A stretch of 64,000 bases of DNA. Origin: an uncultured Pseudomonadota bacterium. GTDB taxonomy: Bacteria; Pseudomonadota; Gammaproteobacteria; Steroidobacterales; Steroidobacteraceae. The notes under the pieces are model-generated. The model had not been told where the DNA came from and made no database searches. It saw only the letters and a list, made by a program, of their open reading frames with translations. The stretch spans positions 1-64,000 of the forward strand of contig CAISEB010000016.1 in assembly GCA_903884235.1 (NCBI GenBank), read 5' to 3'. Below, in pieces: positions 1 through 9,442 of the stretch. The position numbers and the translations under genes were made by a program. The first letter of the stretch is position 1. Every line of letters starts with the position of its first letter.

Positions 1-142
1 CGAGATGGTCATGCCTGGCGACAACATCAAGATGGAAGTTGAGCTGATCAACCCCATCGCGATGGAAGAAGGTCTGCGCTTCGCGATCCGCGAGGGTGGC
101 AAGACCGTCGGTGCCGGCGTCGTCGCGAAGATCCTGCTGTAG
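1..142 (+). CDS. tuf: Elongation factor Tu, C-terminal end (partial)
   Basis: The last 46 codons of EF-Tu, reading from base 2 to the TAG at 140-142. The visible peptide (starting [10 protein letters not shown], ending [10 protein letters not shown]) is the conserved end of domain III, which contacts aminoacyl-tRNA. The gene is cut by the window edge. Its position just upstream of rpsJ matches the str-S10 junction of many proteobacteria. Confidence 0.95.
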   Translation, partial: EMVMPGDNIKMEVELINPIAMEEGLRFAIREGGKTVGAGVVAKILL

Positions 143-178
143 GGCGGGGTCGGTAAGAATCTGCTGTAAATCGGCGGC

Positions 179-201
179 GGGTCGCGTATAGTGCGCGACC
201 C
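179..201 (+). promoter_or_regulatory. Candidate rpsJ promoter inside an inverted repeat
   Basis: In the 129-nt tuf-rpsJ gap the arms GGGTCGCG (179-186) and CGCGACCC (194-201) flank TATAGT (187-192), a 5/6 match to a sigma70 -10 box. No good -35 is visible 17 nt upstream (around 164-169). It could be the rpsJ promoter or, in RNA reading through from tuf, an 8-bp hairpin. No T-tract follows. Confidence 0.4.
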
Positions 202-271
202 GGCCGCCACGGCGGACTCGTTGGCAGATTCTGAATGCTTCTGCCGTTCTTTGGACTGAAAGGATCCTGAC

Positions 272-583
272 ATGGCCAACCAGAACATCCGCATCCGCCT
301 GAAGGCGTTCGACCACCGTCTGATCGACAACTCGGCCCGCGAGATCGTCGAGACCGCCAAGCGCACGGGCGCCACGGTCCGCGGCCCGGTGCCGCTGCCG
401 ACCAAGATGGAGCGTTTCACGGTCCTGACCGCGCCCCACGGCGACAAGGATGCGCGTGACCAGTTCGAGATCCGCACGCACAAGCGTCTGATGGATATCC
501 TGAATCCGACGGACAAGACCGTCGATGCGCTGATGAAGCTCGAGCTTCCGGCCGGCGTCGACGTCCAGATCAAGCTGAACTGA
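272..583 (+). CDS. rpsJ: 30S ribosomal protein S10
   Basis: S10 of the 30S head; the same protein (NusE) joins NusB in transcription antitermination. It has 103 residues, equal to the E. coli protein, with the family pattern [13 protein letters not shown] near the N-terminus and [12 protein letters not shown] near residue 70. The start follows an AAGGAT Shine-Dalgarno. Unusually, it is not directly followed by rplC: a strong hairpin and a 301-nt gap intervene, so it may be transcribed partly as a single gene. Confidence 0.98.
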   Translation: MANQNIRIRLKAFDHRLIDNSAREIVETAKRTGATVRGPVPLPTKMERFTVLTAPHGDKDARDQFEIRTHKRLMDILNPTDKTVDALMKLELPAGVDVQIKLN

Positions 584-590
584 TTGCGCG

Positions 591-626
591 CCCCCGGGCG
601 GGCCCTGAAAAGGGCCCGCCCGGGGG
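591..626 (+). terminator. Perfect 15-bp GC hairpin after rpsJ
   Basis: Arms 591-605 and 612-626 are exactly complementary over 15 bp, with a TGAAAA loop, starting 8 nt after the rpsJ stop. No run of T follows (GTTGCAATCG), so it is not a standard intrinsic terminator. It could pause or partially terminate transcription, or protect the 3' end of rpsJ mRNA. Confidence 0.5.
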
Positions 627-627
627 G

Positions 628-656
628 TTGCAATCGCCGAATCCGCCGAATAGTAT
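628..656 (+). promoter_or_regulatory. Candidate promoter for rplC and the rest of the S10 operon
   Basis: TTGCAA (628-633) and TAGTAT (651-656) are separated by exactly 17 bp and sit directly after the rpsJ hairpin. Each hexamer matches the sigma70 consensus at four of six positions. Found by eye; no transcription data. Confidence 0.4.
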
Positions 657-884
657 AGGCGGCTCTCTTCGGCCCGCCCTCCCGGGCGTGCCATCCGAAG
701 GTCGAACCAGACAGTCTGCGGGGCGCATGCCCTGGGGCGCGGGTTCGATACCACGGAGCGGTTACCGGGACGAGCTGAAGAATCAATGGTTTATGGTCGT
801 CGAATCGCGACGCACGTCGTTGTTTGACGGTTTCAAGTGCCACCCGCCAATTGCAGTGGGTGGACGTAAAGAGGTAAAGACCCA
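657..884 (+). promoter_or_regulatory. Long leader upstream of rplC
   Basis: About 228 nt without a convincing gene. Local stems are visible, such as GCCCG/CGGGC (72-76 and 83-87 of the 600s, i.e. 672-687) and CCACCC/GGGTGG (840-863), the latter close to the AGAGGT Shine-Dalgarno of rplC. In E. coli the regulatory leader of this operon, bound by L4, precedes rpsJ. Here the long leader precedes rplC-rplD, so an r-protein-binding role is a reasonable inference. A 53-codon frame from 727 ends over the rplC start (see findings). Confidence 0.4.
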
Positions 885-1577
885 ATGAGCCTGAAGCATG
901 GCTTAGGGCTGGTCGGCCGCAAGCGCGGCATGACCCGCGTCTTCACGGAAGCCGGTGAAACGGTTCCCGTGACCGTTATCGAGGCGCTCCCGAACCGGAT
1001 CACCCAGATCAAGACCGCCGAGACCGACGGCTATCGCGCCGTGCAGGTCACGTTCGGCTCGCGTCGCGCCACGCGCGTCACGAAGGCGATGGCGGGTCAC
1101 TTCGCGAAGGCCAACACCCCGGCCGGCGAGCAGCTGATGGAGTTCCGTCTCGGCGACGCCGACGGCGCGGATCTCGCGTCCGGCAGCGAGCTCAAGGTCG
1201 ACATGTTCGCGGCCGGCCAGGTCGTCGATGTCACCGGCACGACGATGGGCAAGGGCTACGCGGGCGTGATGAAGCTCCACAACTTCCGCGGCGGCGGCGG
1301 CTCGCACGGTCACTCGGTCACGCATCGCGCGCCCGGTTCGATCGGCCAGCGCCAGACCCCGGGTCGCGTGTTCCAGGGCAAGCGCATGTCGGGCCACATG
1401 GGTGTCGACCGCGTCACCACCGAGAACCTGAAGGTTGTCGAGGTCGATGCCGAGCGCAACCTGATCCTGATCCGTGGCGCGGTCCCGGGCACGGATGGCG
1501 GCACGGTCGTCGTCCGTCCGTCGGTCAAGGCCAAGGGCAAGGCGCGCCGCGTGCGCGTCGCCCCGGCCAAGAAGTAA
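885..1577 (+). CDS. rplC: 50S ribosomal protein L3
   Basis: L3, an early-assembly 50S protein near the peptidyl transferase centre. It has 230 residues against about 209 in E. coli; the excess is a few N-terminal residues (MSLKHG before [12 protein letters not shown]) and a basic C-terminal tail. The conserved loop [20 protein letters not shown], in which a Gln is methylated by PrmB in E. coli, is intact. It starts the rplC-rplD-rplW-rplB run after the long leader. Confidence 0.97.
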   Translation: MSLKHGLGLVGRKRGMTRVFTEAGETVPVTVIEALPNRITQIKTAETDGYRAVQVTFGSRRATRVTKAMAGHFAKANTPAGEQLMEFRLGDADGADLASGSELKVDMFAAGQVVDVTGTTMGKGYAGVMKLHNFRGGGGSHGHSVTHRAPGSIGQRQTPGRVFQGKRMSGHMGVDRVTTENLKVVEVDAERNLILIRGAVPGTDGGTVVVRPSVKAKGKARRVRVAPAKK

Positions 1578-1592
1578 AGCCGAGGCACCCCC

Positions 1593-2207
1593 ATGAAGCT
1601 CAAGGTCGTGAATGCCGGCACCGGCAGCGCGGAAGTGGAAGTGGCCGATGCCACCTTCGCCCGTGAATTCAACGAAACACTCGTGCACCAGGTCATCGTC
1701 GCCTACATGGCGGGTGGCCGTGCGGGCACCAAGCGCCAGCTCAGCAAGGCCGAAGTGCGCGGCGGTGGCCGCAAGCCGCACGCCCAGAAGGGCACCGGCA
1801 GCGCCCGCGCGGGCTCGATCCGCAGCCCGATCTGGGTCGGCGGTGGTCGCGCGTTCGCCGCGCGCCCGCGCGACTACACCCAGAAGGTCAACCGCAAGAT
1901 GTACCGCGGCGCGATCCGCGCGATGCTCTCCGAGCTCGCGCGCACCGATCGCCTGGTGGTCGTCCCGTCGCTGGAGCTCGATGCTCCGAAGACCAAGCTG
2001 CTCGTCGGCCGCATGAAGGATCTGGGCGTCACCGACGCGCTGATCATCGTCGAGGCGTTCGAGGAGAAGCTGTTCCTCGCGGTCCGCAACCTGCCGTCCT
2101 TCGAAGTCGTCACCGCGACGCAGATGGATCCGGTCAGCCTGGCGCGCCACGACAAGGTCATCGTGACCGTCGGCGCGCTCAAGATGCTCGAGGAGCGCCT
2201 CGCATGA
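1593..2207 (+). CDS. rplD: 50S ribosomal protein L4
   Basis: L4 of the 50S subunit; its basic extended loop lines the polypeptide exit tunnel. It has 204 residues (E. coli 201). The loop around residues 44-90 is recognisable, with [18 protein letters not shown] and [14 protein letters not shown]. In E. coli L4 represses the S10 operon. Here the only long leader is just upstream of rplC, two genes' worth of RNA before this one. Its stop overlaps the rplW start (ATGA). Confidence 0.97.
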   Translation: MKLKVVNAGTGSAEVEVADATFAREFNETLVHQVIVAYMAGGRAGTKRQLSKAEVRGGGRKPHAQKGTGSARAGSIRSPIWVGGGRAFAARPRDYTQKVNRKMYRGAIRAMLSELARTDRLVVVPSLELDAPKTKLLVGRMKDLGVTDALIIVEAFEEKLFLAVRNLPSFEVVTATQMDPVSLARHDKVIVTVGALKMLEERLA

Positions 2208-2536
2208 GCACCGAAACCACGAAGAGCGCGGTCAAGCCGACCGAGCGCCTGATCAACCTGCTGGTCGCCCCGCACGTGTCCGAGAAGGCCGCGCGCGCCG
2301 GCGAAAAGCACAACCAGTACGTGTTCCGGGTCCGTCGCAACGCGACGAAGCCCGAGATCCGCAAGGCCGTCGAGCTGATGTTCTCCGTCGAGGTTGAGGC
2401 TGTCCAGGTCGTCAACGTGATGGGCAAGAACAAGCGCTTTGGCGCGATGCTGGGTCGTCGCTCGGACTGGAAGAAGGCGTACGTGAGCCTGAAGGCAGGC
2501 CAGACGATCGACCTCACCGGCGCTGCGAAGGCCTGA
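2204..2536 (+). CDS. rplW: 50S ribosomal protein L23
   Basis: L23, at the exit of the 50S tunnel, the docking site for trigger factor and SRP. It has 110 residues, slightly longer than E. coli (100), because of an N-terminal extension before [11 protein letters not shown]. The C-terminal [16 protein letters not shown] motif is typical. Its ATG overlaps the rplD stop by 4 nt, implying translational coupling. Confidence 0.97.
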   Translation: MSTETTKSAVKPTERLINLLVAPHVSEKAARAGEKHNQYVFRVRRNATKPEIRKAVELMFSVEVEAVQVVNVMGKNKRFGAMLGRRSDWKKAYVSLKAGQTIDLTGAAKA

Positions 2537-2564
2537 CGGCCTCGAATCTGAAAGGGCTAGAGCC

Positions 2565-3392
2565 ATGGCAATGATCAAGATGAGGCCGACGTCCCCGGGC
2601 ACGCGATTCGTCGTGAAGCCCGACCGTTCGCACCTCCACAAGGGCAAGGGCCACGCGCCCCTGCTGGTGTCCCAGAACTCGACCGGCGCGCGCAACAGCT
2701 ACGGTCGCATCACGACTCGCCACAAGGGTGGCGGCCACAAGCACAAGTACCGCATCATCGACTTCCGTCGTGACAAGGACGGCGTGCCGGCCACGGTCGA
2801 GACGGTCGAGTACGATCCGAACCGCTCGGCGCACATCGCGCTGATGCTGTACAAGGACGGCGAGCGTCGCTACATCCTGGCGCCCAAGGGCATCAAGGTC
2901 GGTGACGAGCTCCTGTCGGGCGCGGAAGCCCCGATCAAGTCCGGCAATGCGATGCAGCTCCGCCACATCCCGGTCGGCAGCTCGATCCACAACATCGAGC
3001 TCAAGCCCGGCAAGGGCGGACAGCTGTCGCGCTCGGCTGGCGCCTCGGCCCAGTACACCGCGCGCGAGGGCCTCCACGCCCTGATCCGCCTGCGTTCGGG
3101 CGAAATGCGCAAGGTGCACATCGATTGCCGCGCGACGATTGGCGAAGTCGGCAACGACGAGCACAACCTGCGCGTGTTCGGCAAGGCCGGCGCGAAGCGC
3201 TGGCGCGGTATCCGTCCGACCGTCCGCGGCGTCGTGATGAACCCGGTCGACCATCCGCACGGCGGTGGCGAGGGCAAGTCCGGCCAGGGTAACCCGCACC
3301 CGGTATCCCCGTGGGGCTGGCAGACCAAGGGCAAGAAGACCCGTACCAACAAGCGCACGAGTCATTCGATCGTGCAGCGCCGCAAGAAGTAA
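2565..3392 (+). CDS. rplB: 50S ribosomal protein L2
   Basis: L2, a large conserved 50S protein needed for subunit joining and peptidyl transferase activity. It has 275 residues (E. coli 273), with the highly conserved C-terminal [14 protein letters not shown] segment that contains the functionally important His. It lies between rplW and rpsS in the standard order. Confidence 0.98.
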   Translation: MAMIKMRPTSPGTRFVVKPDRSHLHKGKGHAPLLVSQNSTGARNSYGRITTRHKGGGHKHKYRIIDFRRDKDGVPATVETVEYDPNRSAHIALMLYKDGERRYILAPKGIKVGDELLSGAEAPIKSGNAMQLRHIPVGSSIHNIELKPGKGGQLSRSAGASAQYTAREGLHALIRLRSGEMRKVHIDCRATIGEVGNDEHNLRVFGKAGAKRWRGIRPTVRGVVMNPVDHPHGGGEGKSGQGNPHPVSPWGWQTKGKKTRTNKRTSHSIVQRRKK

Positions 3393-3407
3393 GCCGAGGG
3401 TCCTCAC

Positions 3408-3686
3408 GTGCCACGTTCACTTAAGAAAGGTCCGTTCGTCGATCTGCCCCTCATGAAGAAGGTGCAGGTTGCGGCCGCCAAGAACGACCGTCGCCCGATC
3501 AAGACCTGGTCGCGCCGCTCGATGGTCACGCCCGAGATGGTCGGTCTCACGATCGCCGTCCATAACGGCCGCAACCACGTTCCGGTGCTGATGACCGAGA
3601 ACATGGTTGGCCACAAGCTCGGCGAGTTCGCCCCGACGCGTACCTTCAAGTCGCACGGTGGTGATCGCAAGGCGTCGGCGGAGTAA
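3408..3686 (+). CDS. rpsS: 30S ribosomal protein S19
   Basis: S19, in the 30S head, forms a heterodimer with S13 near the A-site. It has 92 residues with the signature [11 protein letters not shown] at the N-terminus. The start is GTG at 3408, preceded by CGAGGGTCC; the mature N-terminal sequence of the family begins at the next residue, supporting this start. Confidence 0.97.
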   Translation: MPRSLKKGPFVDLPLMKKVQVAAAKNDRRPIKTWSRRSMVTPEMVGLTIAVHNGRNHVPVLMTENMVGHKLGEFAPTRTFKSHGGDRKASAE

Positions 3687-3690
3687 GCAC

Positions 3691-4029
3691 ATGCATACCT
3701 TTGCCAAGCTGAAGAACGCGCGTATCTCGCCGCAGAAGTGCCGCCTGGTGGCGGACGTCGTCCGCGGCAAGCCGGTGGGCCTCGCGCTCGCGACGCTGAA
3801 GTTCATGCCGAAGAAGGGCGCGGAACTGGTGCTGAAGGTGCTCGAGTCGGCGATTGCCAACGCGGAGCACAACCACAACGCGGACATCGACGAGCTCAAG
3901 GTGTGGCGCATCGAGGTCGACACGGCCCCGACGCTGAAGCGCTTCGAGGCGCGTGCCAAGGGCCGTGGCGCCCGGATCGTCAAGCGCAACAGTCACATCA
4001 CCGTCTACGTCGCGGATGCGGCGAAGTAA
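3691..4029 (+). CDS. rplV: 50S ribosomal protein L22
   Basis: L22, whose beta-hairpin reaches the exit tunnel constriction together with L4. The start is ATG 3691 ([13 protein letters not shown]), giving 112 residues against 110 in E. coli. The open frame runs further upstream, but that part only overlaps rpsS out of frame. The C-terminal [19 protein letters not shown] is typical. It begins 4 nt after the rpsS stop. Confidence 0.97.
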   Translation: MHTFAKLKNARISPQKCRLVADVVRGKPVGLALATLKFMPKKGAELVLKVLESAIANAEHNHNADIDELKVWRIEVDTAPTLKRFEARAKGRGARIVKRNSHITVYVADAAK

Positions 4030-4048
4030 GGCCGAGGACTAGAACGAC

Positions 4049-4765
4049 ATGGGCCAAAAAGTACATCCGAACGGCATCCGCCTTGGCATCACCAAGGACT
4101 GGACCTCGAAGTGGTATTCCCACTCGAAGACGTTCCCGGGCCTCATCCACACCGACTACGTGGTGCGTGAGTTCCTGAAGAAGCGTCTTGCCGACGCCTC
4201 CGTGAGCCGCATCCACATCGAGCGTGCGGCCCGTCGCGTCAACATCACGATCCACACGGCGCGCCCTGGCATCGTGATCGGCAAGAAGGGCGAGGACATC
4301 GAGAAGGTCCGCGCCGAAGTTGCCCGTCGCATGAAGCTGCCGGTGCAGGACGTGCGCCTCAACATCGCCGAGATCCGCAAGCCCGAGATGGACGCGCAGC
4401 TCGTCGCCGAGGGCATCGCCCAGCAGATCGAGAAGCGCGTGATGTTCCGCCGCGCCATGAAGCGCGCCGTGCAGAACACGATGCGCAGTGGCGCGCTCGG
4501 CATCAAGGTCCGCGCATCGGGTCGCCTGAACGGATCGGAGATCGCGCGCACGGAGTGGACCCGCGAGGGCCGCATCCCGCTGCACACGTTCCGCGCCGAC
4601 ATCGACTACGGCTTTGCCGAGGCCCGCACGACCTATGGCGTCATCGGCGTCAAGGTGTGGATCTTCAAGGGCGAGGTGTTCGACAAGTCCGTGCTCGACG
4701 CCGAGCAGGCGAATGTCGACGCCGCTGCCGCCGCCCTCCAGTCCGAGGCGGCACCCGCGGCCTAA
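4049..4765 (+). CDS. rpsC: 30S ribosomal protein S3
   Basis: S3, at the mRNA entry channel of the 30S subunit, with helicase-assisting basic residues. It has 238 residues (E. coli 233). N-terminal [13 protein letters not shown], a type II KH domain with [14 protein letters not shown] near residue 75, and the C-terminal domain are intact. The end is an Ala-rich tail ([14 protein letters not shown]). Confidence 0.98.
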   Translation: MGQKVHPNGIRLGITKDWTSKWYSHSKTFPGLIHTDYVVREFLKKRLADASVSRIHIERAARRVNITIHTARPGIVIGKKGEDIEKVRAEVARRMKLPVQDVRLNIAEIRKPEMDAQLVAEGIAQQIEKRVMFRRAMKRAVQNTMRSGALGIKVRASGRLNGSEIARTEWTREGRIPLHTFRADIDYGFAEARTTYGVIGVKVWIFKGEVFDKSVLDAEQANVDAAAAALQSEAAPAA

Positions 4766-4789
4766 GGCCCGCGTACCGGAATCACGACC

Positions 4790-5203
4790 ATGATGCAGCC
4801 AAAGCGAACCAAGTACCGCAAGCAGTTCAAGGGCACGAACTCGGGCTCCGCGCACCGCGGCAGCACCGTCGCGTTCGGTGAATTCGCGCTGAAGGCCACC
4901 GGCCGCGGCCGGATGACCTCGCGCGAGATCGAGGCCGCCCGTCGCGCCATGACCCGCTACGTGAAGCGCGGTGGCCAGATCTGGATCCGGGTATTCCCGG
5001 ACATCCCGGTTTCCGCCAAGCCTCTCGAAGTCCGAATGGGCTCCGGCAAGGGCAACGTCGAGTACTGGGTGGCCCGCGTGCTGCCCGGCAAGGTGCTGTT
5101 CGAGATGGAAGGCATCACCGAGGAGAATGCCCGCGAGGCGTTCCGCCTGGCTTCGGCCAAGCTCTCGGTGCCCACCACCTTCGTGAAGCGCAACGTGCGC
5201 TGA
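4790..5203 (+). CDS. rplP: 50S ribosomal protein L16
   Basis: L16 stabilises the A-site tRNA elbow on the 50S subunit. It has 137 residues (E. coli 136). Two tandem ATG codons are present; the first (4790) gives [11 protein letters not shown], aligning with MLQPKRTKFRK of E. coli. [11 protein letters not shown] and [13 protein letters not shown] are characteristic; the latter contains the region hydroxylated on Arg in E. coli. Confidence 0.97.
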   Translation: MMQPKRTKYRKQFKGTNSGSAHRGSTVAFGEFALKATGRGRMTSREIEAARRAMTRYVKRGGQIWIRVFPDIPVSAKPLEVRMGSGKGNVEYWVARVLPGKVLFEMEGITEENAREAFRLASAKLSVPTTFVKRNVR

Positions 5204-5223
5204 GCCGGAGCACGAGAAAGCAC

Positions 5224-5421
5224 ATGAGCAACGAATACGCGAACAAGACGCCCGAGCAGCTGAACGAGGAACTCCTCAAGCTGCGTCGTGAGCAGTTCAA
5301 CCTGCGGATGGCGGCCGCTGCCGGCCAGCCCGCAAAGCCCGACCAGCATGGCAAGGTGCGCAAGACGATTGCGCGCATTAAGACGGCGCTCAGCCAGAAG
5401 CGCGTCGGAGGTAAGGTCTGA
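5224..5421 (+). CDS. rpmC: 50S ribosomal protein L29
   Basis: L29, a small two-helix protein beside L23 at the tunnel exit. It has 65 residues (E. coli 63), with the typical [19 protein letters not shown] and a second helix [11 protein letters not shown]. Its TGA shares one base with the rpsQ ATG (5421), so the two are probably translationally coupled. Confidence 0.96.
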   Translation: MSNEYANKTPEQLNEELLKLRREQFNLRMAAAAGQPAKPDQHGKVRKTIARIKTALSQKRVGGKV

Positions 5422-5702
5422 TGTCCGCCGAGATTTCCACCGCGCCGGCGGCTGCCGCCATCCGCACGATTACCGGTCGCGTCGTCAGCACCAAGATGGA
5501 CAAGACCATCGCGGTCGAGATCGAGCGCCTCATCAAGCACCCGACGTACAGCAAGTACGTCCGTCGCACGACGAAGCTGCTCGCCCACGACGAGAACAAC
5601 GAATGCCAGGCTGGCGATACGGTGGACATCACCCCGTGCCGCCCGCTGTCCCGCCGCAAGAGCTACAAGCTCGTGCGCGTCGTCTCGCGCGGCGCGCGCT
5701 GA
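5421..5702 (+). CDS. rpsQ: 30S ribosomal protein S17
   Basis: S17, a primary 16S rRNA-binding protein with an OB fold. It has 93 residues (E. coli 84); the extra residues are an Ala-rich N-terminus ([11 protein letters not shown]). The core [19 protein letters not shown] and a C-terminal [16 protein letters not shown] are diagnostic. Only 20 nt separate it from rplN, so the S10 and spc operons look like one transcription unit here. Confidence 0.97.
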   Translation: MSAEISTAPAAAAIRTITGRVVSTKMDKTIAVEIERLIKHPTYSKYVRRTTKLLAHDENNECQAGDTVDITPCRPLSRRKSYKLVRVVSRGAR

Positions 5703-5722
5703 AGTAACAGGGAAACATCGAC

Positions 5723-6091
5723 ATGATCCAGATGCGAACCCTGCTCGCGGCGGCTGACAACAGCGGTGCCAAGAGCCTGATGTGTATCAAGGTGCTGGGC
5801 GGCTCGAAGCGTCGCTACGCGAGCGTAGGCGACGTGATCAAGGTGAGCGTCAAGGACGCCATCCCGCGCGGCAAGGTCAAGAAGGGCGAGGTCTACGACG
5901 CCGTCGTCGTGCGCACCCGCTTCGGTGTTCGTCGTGCGGACGGGTCGCTGATCCGTTTCGACGGCAACGCCGCCGTGCTGCTGACCAACAAGCTTGAGCC
6001 GATCGGCACCCGTATCTTCGGGCCCGTGACGCGCGAGCTGCGCACCGCCCAGTTCATGAAGATCATCTCTCTCGCCCCCGAGGTCCTGTAA
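5723..6091 (+). CDS. rplN: 50S ribosomal protein L14
   Basis: L14, at the subunit interface, contacts 16S rRNA in an intersubunit bridge and is the target of RsfS, also encoded in this window (41993-42484). It has 122 residues, matching the family. [19 protein letters not shown] at the N-terminus and the FGPVTRELR segment near the end are typical. Confidence 0.98.
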   Translation: MIQMRTLLAAADNSGAKSLMCIKVLGGSKRRYASVGDVIKVSVKDAIPRGKVKKGEVYDAVVVRTRFGVRRADGSLIRFDGNAAVLLTNKLEPIGTRIFGPVTRELRTAQFMKIISLAPEVL

Positions 6092-6122
6092 GGGACCGCG
6101 GCACAGAGACGGGGACAGGAAA

Positions 6123-6440
6123 ATGCACCGAATTCGCAAGGGCGACCGCGTCATCGTGACGACCGGCCGCGACAAGGGCCGCCAGGGCACCGTGATCCGC
6201 GTTAACGATGACGACACGCTCGTCGTCGAGAACGTGAACATGGTCAAGAAGCACACGAAGCCGAATCCGCAGGCGGGCGTCGCCGGCGGCATCGTGCAGC
6301 GGGAAGCGGCCATCGCCGCCTCCAACGTGATGCTGTTCAACCCTGCCACCAAGAAGGGTGATCGCGTCGGCTACAAGAAGCTGGACGACGGCCGCAAGGT
6401 GCGCGTCTTCAAGTCGAACGGAGAGGTCGTCGACGCCTAA
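6123..6440 (+). CDS. rplX: 50S ribosomal protein L24
   Basis: L24, an assembly-initiating 23S rRNA-binding protein with a KOW motif. It has 105 residues. The KOW segment is visible at the N-terminus ([19 protein letters not shown]), followed by [13 protein letters not shown]. It lies between rplN and rplE in the standard spc order. Confidence 0.97.
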   Translation: MHRIRKGDRVIVTTGRDKGRQGTVIRVNDDDTLVVENVNMVKKHTKPNPQAGVAGGIVQREAAIAASNVMLFNPATKKGDRVGYKKLDDGRKVRVFKSNGEVVDA

Positions 6441-6481
6441 GGCGTCGTCGCTCTCCAAACCGGACACAGGACTCGAGCATC

Positions 6482-7024
6482 ATGACCACCAGGCTCCACA
6501 AGCAATACCTTGCGACGATCGTGCCCCAGCTCATGAAGGAGCTGGAGCTCACGAATCCCATGCAGGTTCCGCGGATCGAGAAGATCACCATCAACATGGG
6601 CGTTGGCGAGGCGGTTGCCGACAAGAAGCTGATCGACAACGCCGTTGGCGACCTGGTCAAGATCACCGGCCAGAAGCCGCTGCTCTGCAAGTCGCGCAAG
6701 TCGATCGCCTCGTTCAAGCTGCGCGAGGGCCTGGCGATCGGCGCCAAGGTCACGCTTCGCGGCGCGCGCATGTACGAGTTCCTCGATCGCCTCATCAGCA
6801 TCGCAATGCCCCGCATCCGTGACTTCCGTGGCGTCTCGCCGCGCTCGTTCGACGGCCGTGGCAACTACAATTTCGGCGTCAAGGAACAGATCATCTTCCC
6901 CGAGATCCAATACGACCAGGTCGACAAGGTTCGCGGGATGGACATCACGATCACGACGACCGCGTTCGACGACAAGTCGGGGAAGGCGCTCCTGACCGCG
7001 TTCAACTTCCCCTTCCGTAAGTAA
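6482..7024 (+). CDS. rplE: 50S ribosomal protein L5
   Basis: L5, a 5S rRNA-binding protein of the central protuberance that contacts P-site tRNA. It has 180 residues (E. coli 179). [31 protein letters not shown] and the C-terminal [11 protein letters not shown] are family hallmarks. Confidence 0.98.
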   Translation: MTTRLHKQYLATIVPQLMKELELTNPMQVPRIEKITINMGVGEAVADKKLIDNAVGDLVKITGQKPLLCKSRKSIASFKLREGLAIGAKVTLRGARMYEFLDRLISIAMPRIRDFRGVSPRSFDGRGNYNFGVKEQIIFPEIQYDQVDKVRGMDITITTTAFDDKSGKALLTAFNFPFRK

Positions 7025-7053
7025 GCCGACAGCAGTCCGCAAAGGTAACGGCA

Positions 7054-7359
7054 ATGGCCAAGACCAACATGCTCATGCGCGAGAAGAAGCGCGAGGCACT
7101 CGCCAAGAAGCACGCTGTGAAGCGCGCCAAGCTGCGGGAGATCATTCGCAATCCGAAGACCTCCACGGACAACCGCATCGCCGCGCAGGAAATGCTGCAG
7201 AAGCTGCCGCGCGACTCCAATCCGAACCGTCAGCGCAACCGCTGCTCGGTGACCGGTCGCCCGCGGGGCGTATACCGCAAGTTCGGGCTCGCGCGCACCA
7301 AGCTGCGCGAGGCCGCCAACAAGGGCGAGATCCCTGGCCTGGCGAAGGCGAGCTGGTGA
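7054..7359 (+). CDS. rpsN: 30S ribosomal protein S14, zinc-free form
   Basis: S14 of the 30S head. It has 101 residues, the long form typical of proteobacteria. Only one Cys is present ([12 protein letters not shown]) and no CxxC pairs, so this is the zinc-independent type. The C-terminal [19 protein letters not shown] is conserved. Confidence 0.97.
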   Translation: MAKTNMLMREKKREALAKKHAVKRAKLREIIRNPKTSTDNRIAAQEMLQKLPRDSNPNRQRNRCSVTGRPRGVYRKFGLARTKLREAANKGEIPGLAKASW

Positions 7360-7369
7360 GGACGCGTTC

Positions 7370-7765
7370 ATGAGCATGACTGATCCCATTGCCGATCTCT
7401 TCACGCGTATTCGCAACGGCCAGGCCGCGCGCAAGACGGAAGTCACCTGCGCCGCCTCGAAGCTGAAGGTTTCGATCGCGCAGCTGCTGCGCGACGAGGG
7501 CTACATCGCGGGTTTCTCCACCAGCACCGAAGGCGCCAAGACGACGCTCACGCTGCTGCTGAAGTACCACGAGGGCCGTCCGGTCATCGAGCGCATCGAG
7601 CGCGTCAGCCGTCCCGGCCTGCGGACCTACCGCGGCAAGACGGAGATACCGAAGGTGCTCGGCGGCCTCGGTATCGCGATCGTGTCCACGTCGCAGGGCG
7701 TGATGACGGATCGCCAGGCGCGCAAGGTCGGCCAGGGCGGCGAAGTCCTCGGCCTGGTTTCGTAA
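7370..7765 (+). CDS. rpsH: 30S ribosomal protein S8
   Basis: S8, a primary 16S rRNA binder in the platform; in E. coli it represses the spc operon by binding mRNA near rplE. It has 131 residues (E. coli 130). [16 protein letters not shown] at the start and [20 protein letters not shown] near the end are diagnostic. Confidence 0.98.
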   Translation: MSMTDPIADLFTRIRNGQAARKTEVTCAASKLKVSIAQLLRDEGYIAGFSTSTEGAKTTLTLLLKYHEGRPVIERIERVSRPGLRTYRGKTEIPKVLGGLGIAIVSTSQGVMTDRQARKVGQGGEVLGLVS

Positions 7766-7775
7766 AGGAACGACC

Positions 7776-8315
7776 ATGTCCAGAGTTGCTAAAAAGCCCG
7801 TTCCGCTGCCGCAGGGCGTGACCGCGACCGTCGCGGCCGGCAGCGTCACGCTGAAGGGTGCCAAGGGCAGCCTCTCGCTCAACCTCGCCGCCGGCATCGC
7901 CGTCGCGCAGGACGCGCAGACGCTCAACGTCAAGATCGAGGCCGCCACGCCGAGCACGGCGCAGTGGGCGCTCGCCGGTGCGACGCGCGCGCTCCTCGCC
8001 AACATGGCGACGGGCGTCAGCAAGGGTTATGAGCGCAAGCTCGAGCTCGTCGGCGTCGGTTACCGCGCCGCGGTGCAGGGCAAGGCCCTGAACCTGACGC
8101 TCGGCTTCTCGCATCCGGTTTCGTACCCGGTGCCGGAAGGCATCACGATCGAGACGCCGAGCCAGACCGAGATCCTGATCAAGGGCACGGACCGGCAGAA
8201 GCTCGGTCAGGTCGCCGCAGACATCCGCAGCTTCCGTCCGCCCGAGCCATACAAGGGCAAGGGTGTCCGCTACGCGGGCGAGAAGATTGAGCTCAAGGAA
8301 GCCAAAAAGAAGTAA
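7776..8315 (+). CDS. rplF: 50S ribosomal protein L6
   Basis: L6, near the sarcin-ricin loop and the factor-binding site. It has 179 residues (E. coli 177) with two repeated domains. The C-terminal signature [15 protein letters not shown] is clear. The N-terminus [14 protein letters not shown] is typical. Confidence 0.97.
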   Translation: MSRVAKKPVPLPQGVTATVAAGSVTLKGAKGSLSLNLAAGIAVAQDAQTLNVKIEAATPSTAQWALAGATRALLANMATGVSKGYERKLELVGVGYRAAVQGKALNLTLGFSHPVSYPVPEGITIETPSQTEILIKGTDRQKLGQVAADIRSFRPPEPYKGKGVRYAGEKIELKEAKKK

Positions 8316-8321
8316 GGCGCC

Positions 8322-8687
8322 ATGAAGAAGATCATCGACAAAAAGGGCACGCGCCTCCGCCGTGCCACCCGGACCCGGGCCAAGATCCGCGAGCTTCGCG
8401 TCGCGCGCCTCACCGTGCACCGCACGCCGCAGCACATGTACGCCCAGATCATCGACGGCGATGGCGGCAAGGTGCTCGTCAGTGCCTCGACGGTGCAGGA
8501 AGCAGTGCGCGCCGACCTCAAGGGCACCGGCAACGTTGCCGCAGCCGCTGCGGTGGGCAAGGCGATCGCGGAGCGGGCCAAGGCCGCTGGCATCACCACC
8601 GTCGCCTTCGACCGCGCCGGCTTTCGTTACCACGGCCGCGTCAAGGCGCTGGCTGATGCCGCCCGCGAGGGCGGCCTGGTTTTCTAA
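8322..8687 (+). CDS. rplR: 50S ribosomal protein L18
   Basis: L18, a 5S rRNA-binding protein of the central protuberance. It has 121 residues (E. coli 117) with a basic N-terminus and the C-terminal pattern [24 protein letters not shown]. It starts 6 nt after rplF. Confidence 0.97.
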   Translation: MKKIIDKKGTRLRRATRTRAKIRELRVARLTVHRTPQHMYAQIIDGDGGKVLVSASTVQEAVRADLKGTGNVAAAAAVGKAIAERAKAAGITTVAFDRAGFRYHGRVKALADAAREGGLVF

Positions 8688-8714
8688 GCAGAATTTGCAG
8701 GCAGGAATCTAACC

Positions 8715-9221
8715 ATGGCGAGACCGGAAAAGACGGCCAGCGGCGACGACCTGATCGAGAAGCTCGTTGCGGTCAACCGCACGGCGAAGGTCGTCAAGGG
8801 CGGCCGGCAGTTCGGGTTCACGGCACTCACCGTCGTCGGCGACGGTTCGGGCCGCGTCGGCTTTGGCTACGGCAAGGCCCGCGAAGTGCCGACTGCCATC
8901 GCGAAGGCGATGCAGCAGGCGCGTAAGAACATGCTGAACGTGCCGCTGCGCGCGGAATCGATCCACTACGCGGTGAAGGGCCGTCATGGCACGACGCGCG
9001 TGTACATGCAGCCTGCGTCCGACGGTACCGGCGTCATCGCCGGCGGCGGAATGCGCGCGGTTTTCGAGTGTGCGGGCGTCCGCAACGTGCTCGCGAAGAG
9101 CTACGGCTCGCGCAATCCCATCAACGTCGTGCGGGCAACGTTCAATGCCCTGTCCCTGATGGCGTCCCCGGACGCGATCGCGGCCAAGCGCGGCAAGTCG
9201 ATCGAGGAGATCCTGGCCTGA
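8715..9221 (+). CDS. rpsE: 30S ribosomal protein S5
   Basis: S5, in the 30S body, acts in mRNA entry and decoding fidelity. It has 168 residues (E. coli 167). The N-terminal dsRBD-like part ([18 protein letters not shown]) and the C-terminal segment with [15 protein letters not shown] and [13 protein letters not shown] are intact. Confidence 0.98.
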   Translation: MARPEKTASGDDLIEKLVAVNRTAKVVKGGRQFGFTALTVVGDGSGRVGFGYGKAREVPTAIAKAMQQARKNMLNVPLRAESIHYAVKGRHGTTRVYMQPASDGTGVIAGGGMRAVFECAGVRNVLAKSYGSRNPINVVRATFNALSLMASPDAIAAKRGKSIEEILA

Positions 9222-9246
9222 AGGCCGGAGATCCTGAGGAACTGAC

Positions 9247-9429
9247 ATGAGCGGCAAGATCAAGGTCACGCAGAAGAAGAGCACGGCTGGCCAGCTGAAG
9301 AACATCCAGGCCTCCGTGCGGGGTCTGGGGCTGCGTCGCATTGGACACACGGTCGAGGTCATCGATACGGCCCCGAACCGCGGCATGATCAACGCGGCGA
9401 GCCACCTGCTCGCGGTCGAGAAGGCCTGA
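9247..9429 (+). CDS. rpmD: 50S ribosomal protein L30
   Basis: L30, a small 50S protein. It has 60 residues (E. coli 59) with the ferredoxin-like pattern [20 protein letters not shown] and [13 protein letters not shown]. It sits between rpsE and rplO as expected. Confidence 0.96.
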   Translation: MSGKIKVTQKKSTAGQLKNIQASVRGLGLRRIGHTVEVIDTAPNRGMINAASHLLAVEKA

Positions 9430-9442
9430 GGAATCTAGAGCC

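Noticed and set aside
742-752. GGTTCGATACC resembling a tRNA T-arm in the rplC leader
   Set aside because: No matching acceptor, D or anticodon stems could be laid out around it, and no CCA-ready 3' end follows.
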